The position numbers and the translations under genes were made by a program. From the NCBI GenBank assembly GCA_965221345.1, contig CBDCSD010000002.1, positions 3,534,001 through 3,598,000 on the forward strand: DNA of 64,000 bases. Reading direction: 5' to 3'. This document shows, piece after piece, positions 27,745 to 36,255 of the stretch. Source of the DNA: Bin5 sp965221345 (GTDB lineage Bacteria > Chloroflexota > Anaerolineae > Caldilineales > Caldilineaceae). Every line of letters begins with the position of its first letter. Positions within the stretch are counted from its first letter, which is position 1. The notes beneath the pieces are model-generated. The model was not told the origin of the DNA, did no database searches, and was given only the letters and a program-made list of their open reading frames with translations.

Positions 27745-28632
27745 CTATCGGGCGCCCAAACCCTGGCGATCTGTTCGGGCCAGCAGAAGATGTCCCTCAA
27801 GGCTCGTAACATACAGATCGCGCAATTCAGGGCCGCCAAACGTACAATTGGTCGGACTGTCGCAGGGCAAAGGGTGAGTCTCCAGCACTCTTCCGTTTGG
27901 TGCGAAGACGTATATCATCCCCCCTGGGCCGCTAACTCCCCAACCGGCCGTAGCTACGATATTTCCTTCACTATCAAGGCACATACCGTCTACGCCTCGA
28001 TGAGGGTAGAAATTATGGAGCACTTCATATGGCCCTACGATTGGGCCATTTTCACCCAAATCCTCCTCGCAGACAGGATAGGCCCGCAGTTCGCGTAGTT
28101 CGCCATCTCCGTTCTTGCTTTGCGCTACATAGAGTACTTTCTCGTCAGGAGAGAGGAGGAGACCGTTGGGTGCGGTCGTGTCGAAAGTCACCCGCACCGG
28201 CTGCCAGCTTCCGTCCGCCTTCTTTTCCAACCGATAGACGGACTCGTGATCCAACTCCATGTCGTCACGGAAGTCGCCGTAACGTGGATCGGTAAACCAA
28301 ATCCGACCCTTGCAGTCGATAGCAAGATCATTAGGGCTATTGAAACGCTTCCCCTCGAATTCGGCACAGACTACAATCGTTTCACTCCCTTCCGCGTACT
28401 GTACCATGCGTCGGCCGCCGCCTTCGCATGCGTTCACAAGACCGTTACTATCCAACATTAAGCCATTGGCCTCATTGGTGGCCTCCCGCCACACGCTGAA
28501 TTGACCGCTGCCTGGGTCGTAGCGCATTATGCGACTGTTGGGGATGTTGGTGAAAAGGAGCGACCTACCGTCCCAAACCGGCCCTTCTGTCAGACCAATG
28601 GGTTCCAGCAGGACTTCAAACTGCCAGGGCAT
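27745..28632 (-). CDS. SMP-30/gluconolactonase/LRE family protein
   Basis: A 295-residue six-bladed beta-propeller lactonase. The metal ligands of the family are all present: Glu16 in EGPVW, Asn101 in SPND, Asn156 in APNGLLL and Asp215 in VDGMCLD. It would hydrolyse sugar lactones such as gluconolactone made by sugar dehydrogenases. The ATG is preceded by an AGGAGG site. It is transcribed 12 bases after a TIM-barrel isomerase gene that itself follows an unknown gene by 4 bases, so the three form a tight minus-strand operon. No signal peptide is apparent. Confidence 0.9.
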   Translation of the reverse strand: MPWQFEVLLEPIGLTEGPVWDGRSLLFTNIPNSRIMRYDPGSGQFSVWREATNEANGLMLDSNGLVNACEGGGRRMVQYAEGSETIVVCAEFEGKRFNSPNDLAIDCKGRIWFTDPRYGDFRDDMELDHESVYRLEKKADGSWQPVRVTFDTTAPNGLLLSPDEKVLYVAQSKNGDGELRELRAYPVCEEDLGENGPIVGPYEVLHNFYPHRGVDGMCLDSEGNIVATAGWGVSGPGGMIYVFAPNGRVLETHPLPCDSPTNCTFGGPELRDLYVTSLEGHLLLARTDRQGLGAR

Positions 28633-28644
28633 TCAAGCCTCCTA

Positions 28645-29436
28645 TCAATATTGGAGAAGATAATCGGAGCCACAATCAATGGCGATCTGGCGGCTTCGCT
28701 TGAGCGCCTGAAACGGGTCTCCCAGTAAGGGGCTTAGTTCAAGGCTGACAGCGCCGGAAAATCCAATGTCCTGAAGAGCGCCAAAAGTGCCTCGAAGAGT
28801 CTCGATCGTTAGAACGCCATCCAGCAGCGCCCAGTGCAAGTCACCCAGTCCGTCGTTGTCGTCAAGATGGACATAGAAGAGACGCTCGCCAGCCTGCCTG
28901 ATGACATCAGCGGGGTTTTCGCCGCTAATCTGTACATGGCCTATGTCGAAGAGAAGCCCCAGGTTGGGATGATCGATTGCGTTGATGTAATCAAGCGTGG
29001 CGGCGGCAGTGGGCAGTGCGGTACCAGGAAAGTGCTCGATACAGAGTCTGACATTATGTGCCGCCGCGCTATCAGCAGCGTCCGCGAGGGAATCGGCATA
29101 ACAAGACAAGGCATCCTGGCTGTCATTAGTCCCAGGCACTAAGTAGACCACGCTTCCTCCCATAGCCGCACAGCTGCTTACAACCTGCTCAACATGCGCC
29201 AATCCATTTGCTCGCACGCCTTGATCCAAGCTGTCGAGTGCGGCGTTGTCCGGCACCCCAAAAGAGGCGGCTACTGAAGAAACTTTCAAGGAATTGGCTT
29301 CCGCGAGGGCCCGTATGGTAGTTGCCTTCAGAAAATCAGGCCTGATATCGATCCAGCGAAAGCCCAATGTCCGCATATCCGTTACGACGCTTTCTTCGGA
29401 AGCAGTCAAAGCCCACACACAACATGACAAATACAT
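28645..29436 (-). CDS. Sugar phosphate isomerase/epimerase (TIM barrel)
   Basis: A 263-residue xylose-isomerase-like TIM barrel with metal ligands Glu134 (IEH), Asp164 and His167 (FDIGH), His190 (YVHLDD) and a Glu in SLELS near 241. The ATG at 29434-29436 is chosen: it gives the family-like N-terminus MYLSCCVWAL, and GGAGTA inside the end of the upstream gene serves as ribosome site with a 4-base intergenic gap. An in-frame extension 29 codons upstream overlaps that gene and looks unrelated. It likely works with the adjacent SMP-30 lactonase on a sugar or inositol derivative. Confidence 0.83.
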   Translation of the reverse strand: MYLSCCVWALTASEESVVTDMRTLGFRWIDIRPDFLKATTIRALAEANSLKVSSVAASFGVPDNAALDSLDQGVRANGLAHVEQVVSSCAAMGGSVVYLVPGTNDSQDALSCYADSLADAADSAAAHNVRLCIEHFPGTALPTAAATLDYINAIDHPNLGLLFDIGHVQISGENPADVIRQAGERLFYVHLDDNDGLGDLHWALLDGVLTIETLRGTFGALQDIGFSGAVSLELSPLLGDPFQALKRSRQIAIDCGSDYLLQY

Positions 29437-29440
29437 CTTG

Positions 29441-30871
29441 TTAGTACTCCATCTGCTGTGTTCCCGCTGGAATTTGATTGTCAGTCTGGTCGGCCCCGTT
29501 AGCCAAGAGCGTTTGCAGCTCATTCAGTTCGCTGCCGAGCAGAACTCGTTGCAGTTTGTGGGCGTGGCGTATGCTCCACTCCTCTATGGCCGGCGTCATC
29601 TGGGCAATGGTCGAAAAGTCAGTTGGAAAGCGTAGAGGATTGCCCCCTAGCCAGCGCCCGTGCCGCCCCGCGAGAGTGGTATTCCAGATCTTGGCAGGAA
29701 TCACGTCCGGGGTTAGATTGCCAGTAGGCCAAGCCTGAAACAGAACGGGAATTCGAGGCGGAAAGTCAGACAAGATGCCTTGAAGGAGGAGATGACTTCG
29801 GCTGCAGGTAGACGGCATCCACAAAGGGATTACAGGACTGCGCAGACCGATCACCGGATTCATCTGCGGTCCACTTTCGACCAGAATCGCACCGGGCTGG
29901 ATGTGCAAGAGATAAAATAGCCATTGCCAGGCATAGAAGGCCATCCGACTTATCTCGTCGATAGAGGAAAAGGAGAGTGTGTGAATCGGTAAGCTGTCAT
30001 CACCAGCGTAGTCTCGTACGGAAGTGGCAAAACCTGAAATAGAGCCCCACTGGGCCTCCGGCTGATATGTCCAATGCCGTGAAAGCCGCCATCCGCTGCG
30101 CTGAACTCCCCCTTCTTCATGCAACCAGTCGTCCAGCCAAGGCGTACCCCGGATAAACTCTTGATCGGTAAACCCTCCATATCCACCAATCTGCAATCTG
30201 TGTCGGGCGCCGATCTCATACTGGCTCCACTTTGAGGAGCAGGTCAAGAGGAGCAGCGAGCCACCAGGCATAAGTCGCTCGCTTATGAACCTTTTGTAGT
30301 GGTCAGGCAACGTTGCCAGCTTTAGATATATACTGACTCCTCGTTTTACTTGCTGCCGTGCGTGGATTGGATCGAAAACACTTACAGCATGCAGATCAGG
30401 ATTATGGTTCAGAATAGGCGTGAGAAGATCTACGCTACGCTGCTGATAACCGGCAATGTCGTCCGGTTTGCCACGTGAGGAAAAAGTGATGGGAAAACCG
30501 TCGGCTAACAAAGGGGCGCCAAGGCTGGCGCAGATATGGGCAGTGGCCCCGGAAGGCACGCCCACAACGATTGTATCGAATCGCCTATCCGGATCGAGTT
30601 TGTCATACTGACTCACATTCCACTGGGCAAGGTCTGTGGTAGTAAGGTTAAAGGAAAGAGACCGGTTGTGAGGACGATTCTCAGTAGCCCAGACTGCCAA
30701 ACCAGCGCCCCAACTGCGGGGAAGATGCGAAGAGAGTCGAAGAAGCGACAATTGCCGTCCCAACTTGGCATTTGCCGCCGGGTGGTGGAATCGGTTATCC
30801 AGGGCTGCAGCGACTGCTGCCACTGCGCCCGTAGCGATGTCAAAACCGACAGGATGATAGTTCACTGGCAA
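29441..30871 (-). CDS. Unknown protein, possibly two Rossmann-like halves
   Basis: A 476-residue soluble protein with no family I recognise. It contains alternating strand/helix segments such as FDTIVVGVPSGATAH (about 98-112), LADGFPITFSSRGKPDD (about 121-137) and a SERLMPGGSLLLLTCSS segment (about 197-213) that resembles the end of a methyltransferase-like sheet, though no SAM-binding glycine loop is convincing. Trp is unusually frequent. There is no signal peptide or membrane helix. The start may be TTG at 30871 or GTG at 30865; neither has a strong ribosome site. It is the first gene of a three-gene operon with a sugar isomerase and an SMP-30 lactonase. Confidence 0.65.
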   Translation of the reverse strand: MPVNYHPVGFDIATGAVAAVAAALDNRFHHPAANAKLGRQLSLLRLSSHLPRSWGAGLAVWATENRPHNRSLSFNLTTTDLAQWNVSQYDKLDPDRRFDTIVVGVPSGATAHICASLGAPLLADGFPITFSSRGKPDDIAGYQQRSVDLLTPILNHNPDLHAVSVFDPIHARQQVKRGVSIYLKLATLPDHYKRFISERLMPGGSLLLLTCSSKWSQYEIGARHRLQIGGYGGFTDQEFIRGTPWLDDWLHEEGGVQRSGWRLSRHWTYQPEAQWGSISGFATSVRDYAGDDSLPIHTLSFSSIDEISRMAFYAWQWLFYLLHIQPGAILVESGPQMNPVIGLRSPVIPLWMPSTCSRSHLLLQGILSDFPPRIPVLFQAWPTGNLTPDVIPAKIWNTTLAGRHGRWLGGNPLRFPTDFSTIAQMTPAIEEWSIRHAHKLQRVLLGSELNELQTLLANGADQTDNQIPAGTQQMEY

Positions 30872-31237
30872 GATGATTCCCTAAGCCTGGCTTCGCCGGC
30901 TGTGCGCTCATTGCAGTCTCCGCCAAGAGTCTCATCTCCCCCGCCGCCCACAGCGGGCTTGAGACGGCCGGCAGATTTGATCAACAGTATAGCCGACGTG
31001 TAAAAGCATCGCAATTCCGGTTTACGGGCAACTTATCAGGGTCTGGCAGAAGTAGGAATGGTCGACCGAGAAAAATCGATCGTTGCTACTGTTACCCAGG
31101 AAGAATCTTACGCTGGCTTGGGCTTTTTTGAGTGACTTCGAACTACCCCCAACGTTGACGAGCACATACACATGTGTTAGGCTACCGGGCGCGTTTATCT
31201 GAAACTCAGAGGTATACAAACCTGTTGAGGCACGACG
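30872..31237. other. Divergent intergenic region before gltX
   Basis: 366 bases between an unknown minus-strand gene and gltX. It should hold both promoters. I see no convincing operator, T-box stem or riboswitch. GAGG precedes the gltX ATG by about 11 bases. Confidence 0.45.
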
Positions 31238-32770
31238 ATGGCACACAATTTGGACAGCCCAGCCCGGGTTCGATTCGCGCCCAGCCCGACCGGTCACTTG
31301 CATTTGGGTGGCCTGCGCACTGCTTTATTTGACTGGTTGTGGGCGCGAAAAACGGGTGGTCAGTTTATTCTGCGAATTGAAGATACCGATCGCAAACGGT
31401 TCGATCCCGAAAGCCTGGAAAACTTGATGCTAGGATTGCGATGGTTGGGCCTGGATTGGGACGAAGGCCCGGACATCGGAGGGCCTTTCGCGTCTTACGT
31501 GCAATCGGAGCGGCAGGAATACTACTTGAAGAAGGCACAGGAACTGATCGAACGTGGTCATGCTTATAGGTGCTTTTGCACGCCAGAGCGCCTTGCAACG
31601 ATGCGTGATGAGCAGAAGCGCGCGGGGAAACGCACCGGTTATGATAGACGCTGCCGGCGGCTGTCAGACGACGAGAGAAAGCAGCGCGAAGCTGAGGGAA
31701 TCCCTTCGGTCATTCGCTTAGCCGTGCCTTTGGAGGGCGTTACGGTCTTCAATGATCTGTTGCGTGGAGATATACAGGTAGAGAATCGACAGTTGCAAGA
31801 TGAGGTGGTGCTAAAGGCCGACGGGCTTCCGACATATCATCTGGCTGCGATGGTGGATGATCAACAGATGGAAATAACACACGTCTTACGGGGCGAAGAG
31901 TGGCTTTCCACAGCACCGATTCACAAGCTGATCGTTGATGCATTCGGGTGGGACATGCCGGTTTTGATTCACTTGCCAGTCATACTTGACCCCAGTGGCA
32001 AAGGCAAAATGAGTAAACGCAAGAAGCTGGTGGCAGGGAAGGAATATCTTGCGCTGGTCCATGAGTTTCAGGATGCTGGCTATTTACCTGATGCGATGTT
32101 CAATTTTCTAACAAACGTGGGCTGGAATTTCGATCCAAATCAGGAAGTTTTCAGCCGCGAGGAAGCCATTGAACGCTTCTGCTTAGAGGAGATCAACCCA
32201 TCTGCGGCGGCGCTGCCCTACGAAAAGCTGGATTGGCTCAACGGACTGTACATACGCGCGCTGACACCTGCTGCCCTCAAAGCAGCGCTTCTGCCGTATC
32301 TAAGTCGGCAGCTAGGCCTTTCAGAAGCAGTACTGACATCAGATCGCAAGTTGGACATTCTGATTCCTGTTATCCAGGAGCGCATCAAACGGCTTGACGA
32401 AGCCGCAGAGTGGCTTGATTGGGCGTATTTGAATTCGGAGGAACTTTCATATTCGGATCCTAAATTATTGATTGGTCGCAAGATGGACGTGGCCCAAAGC
32501 ATAGAGATTTTGCACGCCGGCGCTTCCCTATTGAACGAGGCTGATCCCTTTACTGCGGACGCGATCCATGGGGCATTTCGGGAAAAGGCGGCGGAACTAG
32601 GGGTGAAGGCGGGCAGTTTCTTCGGGCCTATCCGCGGAGCGATTAGTGGTAAGAAGGTTTCTCCGCCGCTGTTTGAGAGTATCGAAGCCCTTGGTCGCCA
32701 AGAGACACTGCGGCGTATCGGACGGGCGTCGACAATTTTGGAAGGGCTGACAATAAAGAAAGGGGAGTAG
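31238..32770 (+). CDS. gltX: Glutamate-tRNA ligase
   Basis: A 510-residue class I aminoacyl-tRNA synthetase. It opens with VRFAPSPTGHLHLGG, containing the HIGH-equivalent at about 20-25, keeps RIEDTDR (about 46-52), and has KMSKR (about 257-261). The length and the C-terminal anticodon-binding helical domain are standard. The enzyme charges tRNA-Glu, and in organisms without GlnRS it also mischarges tRNA-Gln for GatCAB amidation. A tRNA-Gln gene begins 135 bases downstream on the same strand, a suggestive placement for a non-discriminating enzyme, though the sequence alone does not decide that. Confidence 0.95.
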   Translation: MAHNLDSPARVRFAPSPTGHLHLGGLRTALFDWLWARKTGGQFILRIEDTDRKRFDPESLENLMLGLRWLGLDWDEGPDIGGPFASYVQSERQEYYLKKAQELIERGHAYRCFCTPERLATMRDEQKRAGKRTGYDRRCRRLSDDERKQREAEGIPSVIRLAVPLEGVTVFNDLLRGDIQVENRQLQDEVVLKADGLPTYHLAAMVDDQQMEITHVLRGEEWLSTAPIHKLIVDAFGWDMPVLIHLPVILDPSGKGKMSKRKKLVAGKEYLALVHEFQDAGYLPDAMFNFLTNVGWNFDPNQEVFSREEAIERFCLEEINPSAAALPYEKLDWLNGLYIRALTPAALKAALLPYLSRQLGLSEAVLTSDRKLDILIPVIQERIKRLDEAAEWLDWAYLNSEELSYSDPKLLIGRKMDVAQSIEILHAGASLLNEADPFTADAIHGAFREKAAELGVKAGSFFGPIRGAISGKKVSPPLFESIEALGRQETLRRIGRASTILEGLTIKKGE

Positions 32771-32905
32771 TCCCCTTGAAGAAACGCAGCCTGGCGCATG
32801 TCAGACTGCCCGCTGGAACTACGGTAACGAATCGAACTCGGATGAACGGCAGATTTTGTTCGCGAACGCCCGATATGTTACTATTCGCTTGATAGGTCAA
32901 TTCGG

Positions 32906-32977
32906 TGGGGGATAGTTTAATCGGCAAAACGCCTGACTCTGGATCAGGTGATCGGGGTTCAAATCCCTGTCCCCCAG
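32906..32977 (+). tRNA. tRNA-Gln (anticodon CTG)
   Basis: The 72-base cloverleaf has acceptor tggggga/tccccca (U1-A72 with G73 discriminator, as in tRNA-Gln), anticodon stem cctga/tcagg with loop ctctgga giving CTG, and T-arm cgggg-ttcaaat-ccctg with one G-U pair. CCA is not encoded. It reads CAG codons. It lies between gltX and a terminator-like hairpin. Confidence 0.93.
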
Positions 32978-33033
32978 TCAGAGAAAAATTGTCAGTTGAC
33001 GGGGTCGTGGCTGGCGGAATATACAGTACGAAT

Positions 33034-33090
33034 AGCGCCGCTTTCGCTTTTTCCTTGGACCTCTGCGAAAACGGCGCTTCTTCTATTGTA
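33034..33090 (+). terminator. Terminator-like hairpin after tRNA-Gln
   Basis: agcgccgctttcgc (33034-33047) pairs with gcgaaaacggcgct (33065-33078), 13 of 14 bases, across a 17-base loop rich in T; the 3' side runs into tcttctattgta. It sits between the convergent gltX/tRNA-Gln unit and HMG-CoA reductase gene, so it may stop transcription from the plus side. The T-run is imperfect. Confidence 0.6.
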
Positions 33091-33158
33091 ACGTATTAGA
33101 CTCTCAGATCGGTTTATTCTTGACTTCGTTCGACGCTTGTTGCCCGCAACCGATTGGT

Positions 33159-34706
33159 CTAGCGATTGCGACCGTACTCCTCGTGGCTGCTGACCCAGTC
33201 GAGGGAACTGATGGCGGCGGCCAGTGAAAGCTCTCCCGCCAAGACTGTTCCCGCTACAATTTCAGCAAATTTGTAGACCTTTCCCTTGCCACTGCAGCCC
33301 AGCGATTCCAGGCACTCGCGCTGGGTTGCCAACCCAGTGCCGCCGCCGAATGTGGCTACGATGAGCGACGGAATGGTAATGGAGATGTAAAGATCTTCTT
33401 CTTCCGTCAGTTCGACGTAGATCAGGCCGGCGGAGGACTCGGAGACGTTGGCCACATCTTGGCCCGTGGCAATAAAAATTGCGGTAATCGCGTTTGCCGA
33501 GTGAAGTCCGTTGTTGTTGACGCCGGCTAGAATCGAGCCGATGTTGGCGACTCCGTAGTGGTAAAAGAGTTGCTCAGGCGCTACGCGCATGTTCTGGATG
33601 AGCACATCGCGTGGAATGATCGCTTCCGCCGTCACGCGTTTGCCGCGAGTACGCATGATGTTGACCTGTGAAGCCTTCTTGTCAGTGGCGAAGTTCGACT
33701 CAAGATAAAAACGTTTGATTTCCTGGCCATCGTAGTGGTCCAAAATCCAGGAACAGGCGGCAAAAGTAGCGCGCCCCACCATGTTCTGGCCCCCGGCGTC
33801 TCCGGTCTGGTAGTTGAAGCGCATAAAGGCGAACTTATTGGACTGGTAAGGGTCAATGTTGTCCAGTTTTGCCACGCTGGATGTGGCCTCGGCTTCTTCC
33901 CTGATAGGGGTCAAATTCTCGTCCACCCAATTGATAAAATCGCGGGCGCCGCGGGCATCCTCAAAGACGAAGACCGGTGCCCGTTGCATGGCATCGGCCA
34001 CCACCGTGCATTTGACGCCCCCAGACAGGTTGAGCAGCTTCATGCCCCGGTTGTAGGAGGCAACCAGTGTTCCCTCAGTTGTCGCCAGAGGTATAAGAAA
34101 GTCGCCTTTGGCATGCTCGCCGCAGACCGTTAGCGGTCCTGCGAAGCCAATCGGAACTTGCGCCACCCCGGTGAAATTCTCGATGTTGCCTAGAGTCATT
34201 TGGGGATCAAAGGAGTACTGTGAAACGTGTTCAAGCGAATGGCCCGTGTAGTCCGTGACGAACGTTTGGCGGGCGCGGATTGCGGTTTCACTGTAGTCGT
34301 CGTCGCGGTCGCGCGGGATACGGGGCGCGTCAACTCTTTCCGAGATGGCATCATCGACCGTGAATTGGATGCGGCCAAATGGGGATGTCTGGACACCGAT
34401 CCCTATCGCGTGAGAGCCCGTCTCCAGTTGAGGGATTCGGGCGGTGATGATCACTTCCTTGCGCAGCGGGAACTCCAACTGCGCGCCACTGTTGACCTGC
34501 TCAGGCGTAATCACTTGCTCGTCGCCGAAATCCAGGGACAAGTGGTCATTGGATATTTCCTGGCCGTCGATACTAATGCCATGGAAACCGGTCAACTTGG
34601 CATCGCTTAGACGATTCTTGATCGAAAATTGTACACCGTTTACGGTGTTCTGCAGGCTGGCGTAGGTGTAGAGCCGTTTGAGCAACATTGAGGGAATCAG
34701 AGCCAT
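33159..34706 (-). CDS. Hydroxymethylglutaryl-CoA reductase
   Basis: A 515-residue HMG-CoA reductase that makes mevalonate from HMG-CoA with NAD(P)H. The ATG at 34704-34706 is chosen because GGGAGG lies 4 bases before it; an in-frame start 42 bases upstream has none. Catalytic marks are the ENFTG-VP-GFAGPL substrate segment, Glu in TTEGTLVAS, Lys in DKKASQVN, Asp in GQDVAN, the GGGTGLATQ motif, and His508 in the C-terminal flap (SSHEEY), equivalent to the catalytic His of class I enzymes. About 150 extra N-terminal residues precede the catalytic core and contain no membrane helix. It is downstream of purD on the same strand with 137 bases between. Confidence 0.93.
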   Translation of the reverse strand: MALIPSMLLKRLYTYASLQNTVNGVQFSIKNRLSDAKLTGFHGISIDGQEISNDHLSLDFGDEQVITPEQVNSGAQLEFPLRKEVIITARIPQLETGSHAIGIGVQTSPFGRIQFTVDDAISERVDAPRIPRDRDDDYSETAIRARQTFVTDYTGHSLEHVSQYSFDPQMTLGNIENFTGVAQVPIGFAGPLTVCGEHAKGDFLIPLATTEGTLVASYNRGMKLLNLSGGVKCTVVADAMQRAPVFVFEDARGARDFINWVDENLTPIREEAEATSSVAKLDNIDPYQSNKFAFMRFNYQTGDAGGQNMVGRATFAACSWILDHYDGQEIKRFYLESNFATDKKASQVNIMRTRGKRVTAEAIIPRDVLIQNMRVAPEQLFYHYGVANIGSILAGVNNNGLHSANAITAIFIATGQDVANVSESSAGLIYVELTEEEDLYISITIPSLIVATFGGGTGLATQRECLESLGCSGKGKVYKFAEIVAGTVLAGELSLAAAISSLDWVSSHEEYGRNR

Positions 34707-34843
34707 GGGGCCTCCCGATGTAGGTTCTAGAATTGAATGCGACGACAAAGGTGAGGAAACGACGATTCTTGCAATGCATGGTCTCCATTGGGCGTTGCAG
34801 GCTCCCCCTGGGAGAGTCCTCGAACCGTCCTGGAGGTTCCTTA

Positions 34844-36154
34844 CTATGTTTGGGCAACCTTAAGGCCGATGTCGGAACGCCAGACCGCACTCTCAAAGTG
34901 AATTTGCTCGACAGCTCGGTAGGCTTCGGCTACGGCTTTCGTGAAGTTAGCCCCCATGGCCGTGACGGAGAGTACGCGCCCGCCGTCGGTTAGGACAACG
35001 TCTTCGCACCTACTGGCTTTACTAGCGCGTGAGTCATCCACCTTGGTGCCCGCGTGAAAGACGAGGGCGCCGGCATCACTGATCGACCCTTCCGATAGGC
35101 CTGTTATAGGCTTGCCTGTCTCGTAGACATCGGGATAGCCACCGGAGGCCATTACAACGGTCACGACGGACTCTGAAGACCAGTCAGGTTCATGCTGGGC
35201 TAAGCTGCCATGCACACACGCCAGCATCATATCCACCAAGTCACTTTGAAGTAGCGGCAGAATGACCTGGGCTTCAGGGTCGCCGAATCGACAGTTGAAT
35301 TCCAACACTCTGGGCCCCAATTCGGTCAGCATCAGCCCGGCGTAAAGAATGCCCCGATAATGGGCTCCCTCTGAGGCCATTCCGGCCAAAGTAGGGCGCA
35401 GAATTGTGCGTTCCGCTTCATCTAACAGGGTCTGCGTTGCCAATGGCGACGGCGCGAAGGCCCCCATGCCGCCTGTATTTGGCCCGCCATCCCCATCGAG
35501 CAAACGCTTGTGGTCCTGCGCTGCCGGCATGATTCGCAGGTCCTGGCCGTCGCAGAAGGCCAGGACTGACAACTCGGGGCCTTGCAGTCGCTCTTCAACC
35601 AACACGGTCGTGCCGGCGTCGCCAAAGCGTCGTTCCACCATCATTGCCCGCAGTTGTCCAACGGCCTCATCACCGTTCGTGGGCAATAGCACCCCTTTGC
35701 CGGCGGTCAGTCCGTTGGCTTTGAGGACGGGAAGCTCGGCCAGCTCATGGACAAAGTCGGCCGCCGCTTCAAAATCGGTGAAGACGCGCGCCCAGCCGGT
35801 GGGAATCCCATACCGGTTCATAAACGCTTTTGAGTAGGCCTTGGAGCCTTCTAGTTGGGACGCGGCTTTGCTCGGCCCAAAGATCGGCAGGTCGTCGGCA
35901 ACGAATTCGTCGACAATTCCCGCAACTAAAGGGACTTCCGGTCCGACTACCGTCAGGTCGACCTTGTTTTCGCTGGCAAAGCGGCGTAACGCCGACAGAT
36001 CGTCGACGGCGATAGGGACATTTGTGCAGTTGGAGATTGAAGCGGTACCGCCGTTACCCGGCGCAACGAAGATGCGTTCGGCGTGCCGCGACTGTGCCAG
36101 CTTCCATGCAAGTGCGTGCTCCCTGGCGCCGGAGCCGATTAGCAAAGTGTTCAT
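34844..36154 (-). CDS. purD: Phosphoribosylamine-glycine ligase
   Basis: A 436-residue ATP-grasp ligase for purine step 2 (phosphoribosylamine + glycine + ATP to GAR). It opens with MNTLLIGSGAREHALAWKL, keeps the PSKAASQLEGSKAYSKAFM and LKANGLTAGKGV loops, and ends with the C-terminal domain containing GARYPDV-like SGGYPDVYETGKPI. The ATG at 36152-36154 is chosen since it gives the family N-terminus. It is the last pur gene of the minus-strand cluster, 101 bases after purF. Confidence 0.95.
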   Translation of the reverse strand: MNTLLIGSGAREHALAWKLAQSRHAERIFVAPGNGGTASISNCTNVPIAVDDLSALRRFASENKVDLTVVGPEVPLVAGIVDEFVADDLPIFGPSKAASQLEGSKAYSKAFMNRYGIPTGWARVFTDFEAAADFVHELAELPVLKANGLTAGKGVLLPTNGDEAVGQLRAMMVERRFGDAGTTVLVEERLQGPELSVLAFCDGQDLRIMPAAQDHKRLLDGDGGPNTGGMGAFAPSPLATQTLLDEAERTILRPTLAGMASEGAHYRGILYAGLMLTELGPRVLEFNCRFGDPEAQVILPLLQSDLVDMMLACVHGSLAQHEPDWSSESVVTVVMASGGYPDVYETGKPITGLSEGSISDAGALVFHAGTKVDDSRASKASRCEDVVLTDGGRVLSVTAMGANFTKAVAEAYRAVEQIHFESAVWRSDIGLKVAQT

Positions 36155-36255
36155 GTTGCAAACTGTTGTTGGCAAATCGGGAAAGGAAGTGCCTTTAACC
36201 CATAGCGGCCAAAGGGAGATGGACGTCTGTTCAAGTCAAAGCACCGCTCGAACTG

